This document shows positions 8,238-17,506 of a stretch of 64,000 nt of DNA, piece after piece. Both the position numbers and the translations under genes were made by a program. Numbering within the stretch: the first letter of the stretch is position 1; every line of letters begins with the position of its first letter. Below the pieces are notes generated by a model. The model made no database searches. It had not been told where the DNA came from and saw only the letters and a program-made list of their open reading frames with translations. Origin of the DNA: Tsuneonella amylolytica (GTDB lineage: Bacteria; Pseudomonadota; Alphaproteobacteria; Sphingomonadales; Sphingomonadaceae); assembly GCF_003626915.1 (NCBI RefSeq), contig NZ_CP032570.1:1488001-1552000 (forward strand), given 5' to 3'.

Positions 8238-9509
8238 TCACTTGCCGATACAAAACCGTCCAAACAGCGTGTCGAGCATGTCCTCGGTCGACGCTCTTCC
8301 GATAAGCTTGTCGAACGCCACCCGCGCCATTCGCAGGTTCTCGGCAACAAGGAGCAGATCGGTATTCGCCCGGCAATCTATCAAACTTTCGAAGGCATCG
8401 CCAAGCAGATCATGCTGGCGCTTGTTGAGGGCGGCCTCTCCCGGTCGCGGCAGAGCAAGCCGTGCCTCGTCGACCAGCCTAAGCTTCAGTTCGTCGAGAC
8501 CCTGGCCGGACAGCGCCGAAACGCGAACTTTCGGACAGGACTTGCGGTCGCCTGTGGCATCGACCTTTGCATCGATCTCCCAGGCATCCCTAGGTCCCTC
8601 CCCTTCCGGGCCGAGCCAGAGGACGAGATCGCCGCGTGCGAACTGTTCTCGCGCGCGGGCAATTCCCAAGGCTTCGATCTCGTCGGGCGTTTCACCCCGC
8701 ACGCCAGCGGTATCGACCAGCGTAAATGCCACGCCCGCTATGGACACCGATCGCTCCAGCACATCCCGGGTCGTTCCGGGGGTGGGGGAGATGATCGCCG
8801 CCTCGTTCTCGAGCAGGGCATTGAATAGACTGGACTTTCCGGCGTTTGGCGAGCCGCCCAGTACGACCCGAAAGCCTTCTTTCAACGCTTCCGCGCACGG
8901 ACGATCCAACCAAGTTCGGATTTCACCCAACAGAGCCGAGACGGAATCGCCGAACCCTGATGGAAGCTCGCCGACATCGTCCTCGTCGTCGAAATCGAGC
9001 GCCGCCTCGACCATTGCCGACAAATGGAGCAACCGTTCCCGCCACCCCTCGACCAACCGCGACAGGGCCCCGTCTGCCATCGCAATCGCGGCGCGCCGCT
9101 GCAATTCGGTTTCGGCTGACAGCAGATCGGCAAGACCCTCCGCTTCGGACAGGTCGATCCGCCCGTTCACGAACGCCCGTCGTGTGAATTCTCCGGCCTC
9201 GGCCCTTCGCAGGCCCGGGATTGCCGCAAGCGCGGTTTCCACGGCAGCGACGACCGCTCGCCCGCCGTGTAGATGGAGCTCCGCGGTATCCTCCCCGGTT
9301 GCCGTCCCCGGCCCCGGCAGCCAGAGGACCAACGCCCGGTCCAGCACCTCCCCGTCGTCGCCCCGCAAAGTTGCCGCGGTCGCTCGCCGGGCGGCCGGCA
9401 AACGGCCCGCGAGGGTCTCGAGAGCAGCGGAAGCGCGCGGGCCGGTGACTCGCACGACTGCGATCCCCGCGGGCGGCGACCCGCTCGAAAGCGCGAAAAT
9501 CGTGTCCAT
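8238..9509 (-). CDS. mnmE: tRNA modification GTPase MnmE (TrmE)
   Basis: 423 aa. The N-terminal folate-binding domain starts DTIFALSSGSPPAGIAVVR; the G domain has GSPNAGKSSL (around residue 215), TTRDVLERS and DTAGVRGE; the C-terminus ends in the catalytic CIGK motif. With MnmG it modifies U34 of certain tRNAs. The ATG at 9509 begins the conserved sequence; the frame upstream is not conserved in character. First gene of the run leading to parAB, and mnmG follows after 69 bases that contain parS site 4. Confidence 0.96.
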   Translation of the reverse strand: MDTIFALSSGSPPAGIAVVRVTGPRASAALETLAGRLPAARRATAATLRGDDGEVLDRALVLWLPGPGTATGEDTAELHLHGGRAVVAAVETALAAIPGLRRAEAGEFTRRAFVNGRIDLSEAEGLADLLSAETELQRRAAIAMADGALSRLVEGWRERLLHLSAMVEAALDFDDEDDVGELPSGFGDSVSALLGEIRTWLDRPCAEALKEGFRVVLGGSPNAGKSSLFNALLENEAAIISPTPGTTRDVLERSVSIAGVAFTLVDTAGVRGETPDEIEALGIARAREQFARGDLVLWLGPEGEGPRDAWEIDAKVDATGDRKSCPKVRVSALSGQGLDELKLRLVDEARLALPRPGEAALNKRQHDLLGDAFESLIDCRANTDLLLVAENLRMARVAFDKLIGRASTEDMLDTLFGRFCIGK

Positions 9510-9531
9510 CGATTGGTGCGGCGAGGCGGCT

Positions 9532-9792
9532 TCAGTCCGGCTTGTTGGGTTTGGCTCCTGCAGAGTTCGCGGCCGCCGCACCTTCCATGAAGTTCTGGAA
9601 CATCTTGAGCCCGATCTGGCCCATCGGAGCGACCTGCTGGGCGTACTCCTGAAGCTTCTCCATGCTGCCGGCGCCCTTCATGACCTTGGTTACGGCGTCG
9701 ACATAGACATCGTTCACCTTGTTTACGTCGGGCAGGCCCATGAAGGTCCGCGCCTCCTCGGGGGTGCAGTCGATCTCTACGTGGACCTTCAT
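9532..9792 (-). CDS. DUF6489 family small protein
   Basis: 86 aa, starting MKVHVEIDCTPEEARTFMGLPDV, with an amphipathic middle (MEKLQEYAQQVAPMG, LKMFQNFMEG) and a polar tail. This N-terminus is typical of the small alphaproteobacterial family listed as DUF6489; no function is established. It lies 22 bases upstream of mnmE on the same strand and is probably cotranscribed. The ATG at 9792 is preferred over a frame extended to 9903, whose extra residues look non-native. Confidence 0.75.
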   Translation of the reverse strand: MKVHVEIDCTPEEARTFMGLPDVNKVNDVYVDAVTKVMKGAGSMEKLQEYAQQVAPMGQIGLKMFQNFMEGAAAANSAGAKPNKPD

Positions 9793-9886
9793 CGCGCGTT
9801 CTCCGTTGTGCACGTGAACACATTGGCTTGCCGGGTCCGCTTGGCAAGGCCTACGATTGCAGACGAAGACCCGGGAGAAAACCTCG

Positions 9887-10588
9887 ATGACCGCATCCGC
9901 CACTATCCAGACGCTGTCGGGCGACGACAGCTTTGCAGCCTATGTCGCCCGCCCCGAGGGCGAAGCCATGGCCGCGATCGTGGTGATCCAAGAAATCTTC
10001 GGCGTGAATGCGGGCATCCGGCGCAAGTGCGATCTCCTGGCCGAACAAGGCTACCTGGCCGTTGCGCCAGACCTGTTCTGGCGCATCGAGCCCGGCATCG
10101 AGCTCGACCCCGACATCGCGCCCGAGATGCAGCGCGGCCTCGACCTCATGGGCGAGTTCGACCAGGATGAAGGCATCCGCGACATCGAGGCGACCATTCG
10201 CTGGGCGCGAGGCGAGATCGGCGGCGGCAAGGTGGGGGCCGTGGGATACTGCCTCGGCGGCCGTCTTGCATTCATGACCGCAGCGCGGACCGACGTCGAT
10301 GCCACTGTCGGTTACTATGCGGTCGGCATCCCCGATCTGCTGCGCGAGGCCCACGCGATCGCGCACCCGCTCCTGCTCCACATCCCGACCGCGGACGGCT
10401 TCGTTGACGCAGCCGCGCAGAGGGCGATGCACGAGGGGCTGGACGACCATCCCAAGGTCACGCTCTACGATTACGAAGGGCTCGATCACGGGTTCGCCAC
10501 GCAGTTCGGCGAGCGGCGCGACGAGGAAGGGGCGCAGACGGCCGATGCGCGGACCGAGGCCTTCTTCGCCGAGCATCTCGCCAAGTGA
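9887..10588 (+). CDS. Dienelactone hydrolase family protein
   Basis: 233 aa alpha/beta hydrolase. The conserved early motif VVIQEIFGVNAGIRRKCD, the nucleophile elbow GYCLGGRL (catalytic Cys rather than Ser), an acidic residue in the TADGFVD region and the late LDHGFA histidine give the Cys-Asp-His triad of the DLH family. Physiological substrate unknown; many such enzymes are general carboxyl-ester hydrolases. The ATG at 9887 has GGGAG upstream. Its stop overlaps the GTG start of the next gene, so the two are coupled. Confidence 0.88.
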   Translation: MTASATIQTLSGDDSFAAYVARPEGEAMAAIVVIQEIFGVNAGIRRKCDLLAEQGYLAVAPDLFWRIEPGIELDPDIAPEMQRGLDLMGEFDQDEGIRDIEATIRWARGEIGGGKVGAVGYCLGGRLAFMTAARTDVDATVGYYAVGIPDLLREAHAIAHPLLLHIPTADGFVDAAAQRAMHEGLDDHPKVTLYDYEGLDHGFATQFGERRDEEGAQTADARTEAFFAEHLAK

Positions 10589-12195
10589 TCAACACGGCGC
10601 AATTGCGCTGGTCGAACGGGTTCGCGACGCGGTTCGCTCTGCCGGCCATCCTGCTGATCCTGACGGTCGTGTTCGCGATCTGGTGGCGCTGGGGCCTGAT
10701 CGCCACGGTGCCGCTGCTCTTGCTGGCGGTGTGGGATTTCTTCCAGGACGAGCACACGCTGCGGCGCAACTATCCTCTGCTGGCACGGGTACGATGGCTG
10801 ATGGAGGACTTGCGTCCCTACGCCCGCGCCTACGTCGTCGAATCCGACCTCGAAGGCCGCCCCTTCAATCACGACGAGCGCGCGCTGGTCTATGCCCGTG
10901 CCAAGGGCGAACTCGATTCGCATCCATTTGGTACCGAGCTCGACGTCTATTCGGCCGAATACGAGTGGCTGGCCCATTCGATCGTCCCGAACGAGACGGC
11001 GCCCGCAGAATGGCGGTGCGACGTCGGCTCCAGCCAGTGCGCGAAGCCCTATTCGGCCTCGTTGCTCAACATCAGCGCGATGAGTTTCGGTTCGCTGTCC
11101 GCCAATGCGATCATGGCGCTGAACAAGGGCGCGGCGGCCGGCAATTTCTACCACGATACGGGCGAAGGCGGTCTCTCGCGCTATCACCGGTCGCACGGCG
11201 GCGATCTCGTTTGGGAGATCGGCAGCGGCTACTTCGGATGCCGCGACGACGACGGTCGGTTCTCGCCCGAACGGTTCGCCGACACCGCGCAGATCGATCA
11301 GGTGAAAATGGTCGAGATCAAGCTCAGCCAGGGCGCGAAGCCCGGCCATGGTGGCGTCTTGCCCGCCTCGAAGGTCAGCGAGGAAATCGCCGAGGCGCGC
11401 GGCGTGCCGGTGGGCAAGGACTGCGTGTCGCCTGCCGCCCATTCGACCTTCTCCACGCCGGTGGGGCTCCTGGAATGGGCGGCGCAACTGCGCGATCTGT
11501 CGGGTGGCAAGCCGGTCGGGATCAAGCTGTGTGTCGGCCAGCCGCACGAGGTTTTCGCGATCGTGAAGGCGATGCGCGAAACCGGCATCCGCCTCGACTA
11601 CATCGTCGTCGACGGGGCCGAGGGCGGAACGGGCGCCGCGCCGGTGGAGCTGTCGAACCGGGTCGGCACGCCGCTGCGCGAGGGGCTGATCCTGGTCCGC
11701 AACGCGCTTGTCGGGGCATCGCTCAAGGACGAGATACGCCTGGCAGCGGCGGGCAAGGTCCACTCGGGCGCCGGCATGGCGATGAACTTCGGGCTGGGCG
11801 CGGACTGGTGCAACGCGGGCCGCGCCTTCATGTTCTCGCTCGGCTGCGTGCAGTCGATGCGCTGCCACGAGGACACCTGCCCCACCGGGATCGCCACGCA
11901 GGACGCCACGCGCCAGCGCGGGCTGGTCGTTCCCGACAAGGCCGAGCGGGTCGCACGCTTCCAGCGGGCGACACTGCACGGCTTGCGCGAAATGGTGGTG
12001 GCGATGGGACTCGAAAGCCCGTGGCAGATCACCCCCTGCCACATCAACGAACGGCTCGACAGTGCGCGTGCCGCGCCGATCGACGATATCTACGGCTTCC
12101 TCGAAGACGGCGCTTTGATCGCCGATCCCGATGCGACCGCCTACGCGCGATGCTGGCAGTTGGCGCAGGCCGCGAGCTTCCAGCGCGCGGCCTAA
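10585..12195 (+). CDS. FMN-binding glutamate-synthase-like protein, membrane anchored
   Basis: 536 aa, GTG start overlapping the hydrolase stop. Two hydrophobic segments near residues 15-50 (FALPAILLILTVVFAIWW, LIATVPLLLLAVWDF) form a membrane anchor. The remainder is the glutamate synthase central/FMN domain: SAMSFGSLSANAIMALNKGA, GEGGLSRYH, GAKPGHGG, DGAEGGTGAAP. A CVQSMRCHEDTC cluster has the C-x5-C-x4-C spacing of the 3Fe-4S site. It lacks the glutaminase domain of true GltB, so it is a stand-alone FMN/Fe-S oxidoreductase of unknown substrate. Its stop overlaps that of the convergent gene. Confidence 0.85.
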   Translation: MINTAQLRWSNGFATRFALPAILLILTVVFAIWWRWGLIATVPLLLLAVWDFFQDEHTLRRNYPLLARVRWLMEDLRPYARAYVVESDLEGRPFNHDERALVYARAKGELDSHPFGTELDVYSAEYEWLAHSIVPNETAPAEWRCDVGSSQCAKPYSASLLNISAMSFGSLSANAIMALNKGAAAGNFYHDTGEGGLSRYHRSHGGDLVWEIGSGYFGCRDDDGRFSPERFADTAQIDQVKMVEIKLSQGAKPGHGGVLPASKVSEEIAEARGVPVGKDCVSPAAHSTFSTPVGLLEWAAQLRDLSGGKPVGIKLCVGQPHEVFAIVKAMRETGIRLDYIVVDGAEGGTGAAPVELSNRVGTPLREGLILVRNALVGASLKDEIRLAAAGKVHSGAGMAMNFGLGADWCNAGRAFMFSLGCVQSMRCHEDTCPTGIATQDATRQRGLVVPDKAERVARFQRATLHGLREMVVAMGLESPWQITPCHINERLDSARAAPIDDIYGFLEDGALIADPDATAYARCWQLAQAASFQRAA

Positions 12196-13322
12196 CCATC
12201 GTACGCGGCGATGGTCGCGAATAGCTGGGTCAGCGCCGCGCGCTCGTCCTCGGCGATTTCCGGCCGCCAAATCTCGAACAGCAGCACGGTGCGCACCCCG
12301 TCCCCGCCGTTGCGCGCCTCGTGCTCGATCGAATCGTCGAAGATCAGCGGCACGCCATCCCGCCATTCGCGTACTTCGTTGCCGACCCGCAGAACGCAAG
12401 CCGGGGCAGTCCGGATCGGAATGTGGCAGATCAGCCGCGTATTGAGCATTCCGTGATGCGGCGCGATGTGCGCGCCGGGCTGAAGACGCGACCAATGCGC
12501 GACCGGCGACCTTCCTTCGATGCGCGGCATGGGTGCATGTTCGAGCGCAGCCATCGTCGCCGGGCATCGCGCCGCGTTCTCATCGACCATCGCCCCTTGC
12601 CGCCAGAACCAGAACGCGCTCCAGGCCGGATCGTCGAGTAGCCGGTTGTTGGGCAGCGGACGGTTGGGCTGAGCGACGACGTAAGGGGCGAAGCCGCCCT
12701 TCTCCGCTTCGACCGCTTCCAGTTCCGCCTGCATGGCCGGCAGCGCGGCGAGCATCGGCTCGAGCCAGGCGAACTCTTCTGGTTCGAAGAACTGGCGCTG
12801 CGGAAGTTCGGGAAAGTAGAACACCGAAGGCTGCTGCAGGAACACCTCCCGGTTTCCTGCCAGCAGATCGAGCGCCATCGCCACCCGGGCGGTCGGCGGT
12901 TCGCCGATCGTGTCGCGCAAGTATTCGGCGTAGCGGTTCCGGCTTTCCGCGATGAAGGCGCGCGCGTGGCCAAGCGCGCCGCGCATCTGTGGCGGGCAGG
13001 CGCCGCCAGCAGCTTCCTGATTGATCGCTGCCTGATAGTTGGCGTCCGCCGCCCGCCGGTCGCCTTCGCGTTCGAGCAACTGGCCCTTCAGCAGCAACGC
13101 AGCGATGTTGCGCGGATCGAGAGCGAGTCGCCGATCGAGCGCGGCCATCGCAGCCTGATCATTGCCGGTCGCAGCTTCGGCGTTGGCCAGCAATTCCCAC
13201 GGCATAGCTTCAGCAGGAACCTCGGCAGCAGCCTGCCGCAGCCCTTCGACGGCCCGCGCAAAATCGCGCGCGCGAAAAGCGTCGACGGCGGCCTCGAGCC
13301 GAGCCAGCGCGTCCATCGTCAT
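12192..13322 (-). CDS. TPR-containing aspartyl/asparaginyl beta-hydroxylase family protein
   Basis: 376 aa. The N-terminal half holds TPR-like helices (residues 1-130, with MPWELLANAEAATGNDQAAMAALDRRLALDP). The C-terminal half carries the hydroxylase double-stranded beta-helix: WSRLQPGAHIAPHHGMLNTRL supplies the first Fe(II) histidine and FDDSIEHEARN the second. This family uses 2-oxoglutarate, iron and O2 to hydroxylate Asp/Asn residues or lipid side chains; target unknown. Several in-frame starts exist; the ATG at 13322 begins just before the first TPR helix. Confidence 0.85.
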   Translation of the reverse strand: MTMDALARLEAAVDAFRARDFARAVEGLRQAAAEVPAEAMPWELLANAEAATGNDQAAMAALDRRLALDPRNIAALLLKGQLLEREGDRRAADANYQAAINQEAAGGACPPQMRGALGHARAFIAESRNRYAEYLRDTIGEPPTARVAMALDLLAGNREVFLQQPSVFYFPELPQRQFFEPEEFAWLEPMLAALPAMQAELEAVEAEKGGFAPYVVAQPNRPLPNNRLLDDPAWSAFWFWRQGAMVDENAARCPATMAALEHAPMPRIEGRSPVAHWSRLQPGAHIAPHHGMLNTRLICHIPIRTAPACVLRVGNEVREWRDGVPLIFDDSIEHEARNGGDGVRTVLLFEIWRPEIAEDERAALTQLFATIAAYDG

Positions 13323-13387
13323 GGCCTGCTCGCCAACGCTCGATTGCGCTGATAGCGTGGCCACTTCTTTGGCAGAGGAGGGAAGCC

Positions 13388-13783
13388 ATGGCGCATAAGG
13401 GTCTCGAACTATGGCACCGGGTCATCGCCGGTGGCAACAAGCCGGGCGATCTGGCGGAAATCATCCGCGAAGACGCAGTGTTCCATTCGCCGGTCGTCCA
13501 CACGCCGCAGAAAGGGCGCGACATCGTGGTCGCCTACCTCGCGGCGGCAGGAGTCGTTCTTAATACCGACAAGTTCGAGTATGTTCGCGAATTCGGCGAA
13601 GGCAATCATGCGCTGCTGGAATTCGTCACCGAACTCGACGGCATCCACGTCAATGGCGTCGACATCATCACCTTTGACGACGACGGCATGATCGCCGATT
13701 TCAAGGTGATGGTTCGCCCGCTGAAGGCGATCAACAAGGTCTGGGAAACGATGGGCGCGCAACTCGCTCAATCGAACGGCTAG
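13388..13783 (+). CDS. NTF2-like / SnoaL-fold protein
   Basis: 131 aa. Layout fits a small cone-shaped NTF2-like fold: helical start MAHKGLELWHRVIAGG, FHSPVVHTPQKGRDIVVAYL, then strands FEYVREFGEGNHALLEFV and VNGVDIITFDDDGMIADFKVMVRPL. The last motif is typical of SnoaL-like proteins, which may be enzymes or binding proteins. Good AGGAGGG ribosome site just upstream of the ATG. It stands alone between two opposite-strand genes. Confidence 0.8.
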   Translation: MAHKGLELWHRVIAGGNKPGDLAEIIREDAVFHSPVVHTPQKGRDIVVAYLAAAGVVLNTDKFEYVREFGEGNHALLEFVTELDGIHVNGVDIITFDDDGMIADFKVMVRPLKAINKVWETMGAQLAQSNG

Positions 13784-13828
13784 CTACCCCCGGGCCACAA
13801 ACATCCGATATGTCTTTTCGGCGAGACG

Positions 13829-14224
13829 TCAGCCCGACAGACACTCGTCGACCAGCGCCAGCACTTCGGCCCGCTCGGGGGTCGATCCCAGCACCTGTCT
13901 CAATTCCTCCATCGCCGGGGTCCCGCCGAAGGTGATGAGGTGCTTCATGTCCCAGCCCGCGAACCAGCGCTCTTCGCCCGACGCGTCGTACAGTATCTCG
14001 AGACCCGTGTGCCGCGTGTCGTGCGCCAGATCGTCGAGAAGCACCTCGACCGCAGCTGCTCGCCCTTCCACGAACTGTACGAACCGGTCGCCGTCCTGCA
14101 TCAGGAACCCGGTGATCCCGCGGTCCGGATTGTTTCGCTGCGACACGGCAACGATGTCGAATACCTCGGCGGTTCCGACACCGTCTGTCGCCCGGCTGCG
14201 ATAAAGCAGACGCCTCACGTCCAT
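13829..14224 (-). CDS. BLUF-domain blue-light photoreceptor
   Basis: 131 aa, consisting almost entirely of a BLUF (flavin-binding) domain. Key residues are present: the photoactive Tyr in RLLYRSRAT (residue 8), the flavin-contacting Asn in SQRNNPDRGITGF, the Gln in GDRFVQFVEG, and the late FAGWDMKHL segment. No output domain is fused, so signalling would be through a partner protein. GGAGGGG lies just before the ATG. It is 21 bases downstream of rho on the same strand and could be read from the rho promoter. Confidence 0.9.
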   Translation of the reverse strand: MDVRRLLYRSRATDGVGTAEVFDIVAVSQRNNPDRGITGFLMQDGDRFVQFVEGRAAAVEVLLDDLAHDTRHTGLEILYDASGEERWFAGWDMKHLITFGGTPAMEELRQVLGSTPERAEVLALVDECLSG

Positions 14225-14245
14225 CCCCTCCAGATCGCGGCGAAC

Positions 14246-15511
<1,266 letters not shown>

Positions 15512-15695
15512 GTCTGTATTTCCGTCAGTGTATCAGGTGCGGCCGGCAGGTCGGATGGGCTTGGGGAAAGCGCGACCCGGTCTTGCGCTCGAAGCGAGAC
15601 CGGTACAGCCGGTTGGTGGGTGCTGGATAAGCGCGCCGCCGGGCGCGGTCAATTCATGTCCGCATCGGCTCGTCGTATGGGCCCGGTAACCAGCC

Positions 15696-16151
15696 TCAGA
15701 GCGGGCGGACGATCACCAGCACGACGATGAGCGCCGCCACGAGGCCCGGAACCTCATTGAGCAACCGCAGCTTCTTGCCGGTGAGCGACCGTTCGCCGCG
15801 TGCCAGCTTCTTCGCGTAGGCCGACATATAGCCGTGGTAGCCCGACAGCAGCAGCACCAGGAACAGCTTGGCATGCAGCCAGGGCTCGGACCAGGCACCG
15901 GTCGTCGTGGCGAGCAGGATGCCCAGCACCCAGACGACAACGATCGACGGCAGCAGGATGATCTTCAGGAGCTTTCTCTCCCGGTCGATCCAGTCGGCGA
16001 CCTCGGGCGAGTCCGGCCCGCCGCGGTCCAGCGCTTCCTGGTGATAGACGAGATAGCGCGGGAGCATGAACAGGCCCGCCATCCAGAAGATCACGAAGAT
16101 GACGTGACCGGCCTTGAGCCATAGATAGGTCATCGCGAGGGCGTTTTCCAT
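15696..16151 (-). CDS. hemJ: Protoporphyrinogen IX oxidase HemJ (CopD-like membrane protein)
   Basis: 151 aa membrane protein with four hydrophobic segments. The first, WLKAGHVIFVIFWMAGLFMLPRYLVYH, holds the conserved histidine; LHAKLFLVLLLSGYHG holds the conserved lysine. HemJ converts protoporphyrinogen IX to protoporphyrin IX in many alphaproteobacteria that lack HemG/HemY. The neighbouring hemE, an earlier step in the same pathway, supports the call. In-frame ATGs at 16160, 16151 and 16133 are all possible; 16151 is an uncertain choice. Confidence 0.88.
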   Translation of the reverse strand: MENALAMTYLWLKAGHVIFVIFWMAGLFMLPRYLVYHQEALDRGGPDSPEVADWIDRERKLLKIILLPSIVVVWVLGILLATTTGAWSEPWLHAKLFLVLLLSGYHGYMSAYAKKLARGERSLTGKKLRLLNEVPGLVAALIVVLVIVRPL

Positions 16152-16182
16152 GGGCCGCATTTAGGGCGCGCGGTGGCGGTCG

Positions 16183-17208
16183 TCACCCCCTCCACGCGCG
16201 CACCGTGTCGCGAAGGGTGACGACATGGTCGATCGGCGTGTGCTGGCCGATGCCGTGGCCGAGGTTGAACACGTGCGGCCGGTCGGCGAACGCTTCGAGG
16301 ATCGCATGCGTCCGCTCGACCAAACGGTCGCCGCCGGCCTCGAGCAGGAGAGGATCGAGATTGCCTTGCACCGGCATTCCGGCGGGCAGCTCGCGCGCGG
16401 CCCACAGCGGATCGATCGTCTCGTCAACTCCCACGGCGACCACGCCCGTTTCGCGGGCATAGGCGGCGAGCTTCGCACCCGCGCCCTTGGGAAAGCCGAT
16501 CACCGGCACGCCCGGGCAGCGCGCCTGCACCGCGGCCGTGATCCGCGCATTGGGCGCGATGACCCAGCGCTCGAATTCGTCGGGCGCCAGGCTGCCCGAC
16601 CAGCTGTCGAACAATTGCACCGCTTCCGCCCCCGCCTCGATCTGGCCGACGAGGTAGTCCACGGTCATATCGGCGATGGCATCGACGATCGCGCCGAATG
16701 CACCGGGATCCTTGTAGGCCATCACCCGAGCCGCGTGGTGATCCTTCGACCCCTCGCCGTTCACCATGTAGGTCGCCACGGTCCACGGACTGCCCGCAAA
16801 GCCCAGCAAGGTGGTCTGAGGGCCGATGAGAGCCTTCACCCGGTCCACGGTGGCATAAATCGGCTCGAGGCGCTCAGGCACCCGTTGCAGCGCACTGAGC
16901 GTGGTATCGGCAAGTCGGGGCGAGAGGTGTGGTCCTTCGCCGGCAAGGAACTGCAGGTCCTGGCCCATCGCGTAGGGCACGATCAGGATGTCGGAGAACA
17001 GGATCGCCCCGTCGAATCCGAACCGCCGGATCGGCTGGACGGTCACTTCGGCTGCCGCCTCGGTATCGTAGACGAGCGCCAGGAAACCGCCCTTTTCGGC
17101 GCGCAACTCGCGGTATTCGGGCAGGTATCGGCCTGCCTGCCGCATCAGCCACATCGGGACCTGGTCAGCCCGGTTTCCGCGCAAGGTATCGAGAAGAAGG
17201 CCGGCCAT
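16183..17208 (-). CDS. hemE: Uroporphyrinogen decarboxylase
   Basis: 341 aa TIM-barrel enzyme converting uroporphyrinogen III to coproporphyrinogen III. The signature PMWLMRQAGRYLPEYR (around residues 17-32), the catalytic-Asp segment AILFSDILIVPYAMG, GFAGSPWTVATYM, and the late FNLGHGIGQHTP are all present. The ATG at 17208 is preferred; the only upstream option is a TTG at 17226. As in Caulobacter, hemE borders the chromosomal origin, which lies between this start and ppsR on the other strand. Confidence 0.97.
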   Translation of the reverse strand: MAGLLLDTLRGNRADQVPMWLMRQAGRYLPEYRELRAEKGGFLALVYDTEAAAEVTVQPIRRFGFDGAILFSDILIVPYAMGQDLQFLAGEGPHLSPRLADTTLSALQRVPERLEPIYATVDRVKALIGPQTTLLGFAGSPWTVATYMVNGEGSKDHHAARVMAYKDPGAFGAIVDAIADMTVDYLVGQIEAGAEAVQLFDSWSGSLAPDEFERWVIAPNARITAAVQARCPGVPVIGFPKGAGAKLAAYARETGVVAVGVDETIDPLWAARELPAGMPVQGNLDPLLLEAGGDRLVERTHAILEAFADRPHVFNLGHGIGQHTPIDHVVTLRDTVRAWRG

Positions 17209-17506
17209 TCGCGGTTCTATTCCCAAACATATTAGATTCTAAGAATCTTAGATGGAGTCTGTTGGCCCTGTGGATTTCGGGGACAGCGGCGCCCTGCCCG
17301 ATTTCTCCCGTTCTGAACAGGCCGGACGGCCGCGAGAATCATGGCGAGTCAGAGTCAACGCAACGTTTTCCCCGTTATCCCGCGCCTGCGGACAAGCCAT
17401 CCGGCCTGTCCACAAACCGGGCGGCGGCGGACTCGTACTGGGGGCGGAATCGGCGCTTTCGGTTGTCCGCGGATTGCTCCCGTGGTTTATGCCCGCGCTT
17501 GTCCAC
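17209..17506. other. oriC: Putative chromosomal replication origin (oriC) between hemE and ppsR
   Basis: The 298-base gap between divergent hemE and ppsR corresponds in gene order to the Caulobacter origin. DnaA-box-like 9-mers, compared with TTATCCACA: AAATCCACA on the minus strand at 17269-17277 (7/9), TTATCCCGC at 17375-17383 (6/9), CTGTCCACA at 17406-17414 (7/9), TTGTCCGCG at 17463-17471 (6/9) and TTGTCCACA at 17499-17507 (8/9). An AT-rich stretch at 17229-17250 near hemE, with the inverted repeat AGATTCT-A-AGAATCT (17234-17248), could be the unwinding element. Eight GANTC sites lie inside. parABS is 9-12 kb away and gene direction switches here. I cannot measure GC skew. Confidence 0.8.
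17234..17248. repeat. AT-rich inverted repeat at the edge of the putative origin
   Basis: AGATTCT, one central A, then AGAATCT: perfect 7-bp arms in an otherwise GC-rich region. Both arms contain a GANTC site (17235-17239 and 17243-17247). Possible DNA unwinding element or protein site. Confidence 0.6.

Noticed and set aside
9806-9822. CACGTG-centred sequence before the dienelactone hydrolase gene considered as a fifth parS
   Set aside because: Only the CACGTG centre fits. The flanks read TTGTG and AACAC instead of TGTTC and GAACA.
9827-9848. CTTGCC/GGCAAG inverted repeat ahead of the dienelactone hydrolase gene
   Set aside because: Six-base arms with a 10-base loop are expected by chance at this base composition, and nothing ties it to a regulator.
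8221-10170. 649-codon plus-strand frame across mnmE and the DUF6489 gene
   Set aside because: Ser/Arg-rich translation covering two well-supported minus-strand genes. A shadow frame.
10486-12567. 693-codon minus-strand frame opposite the glutamate-synthase-like gene
   Set aside because: His/Arg/Ala-rich antisense product with no motif; the plus-strand gene has clear FMN and cluster signatures.
17252-17506. N-terminal extension of ppsR through the putative origin
   Set aside because: The extra 85 residues are non-conserved in character and cover the origin elements; the conserved domain begins at 17507.
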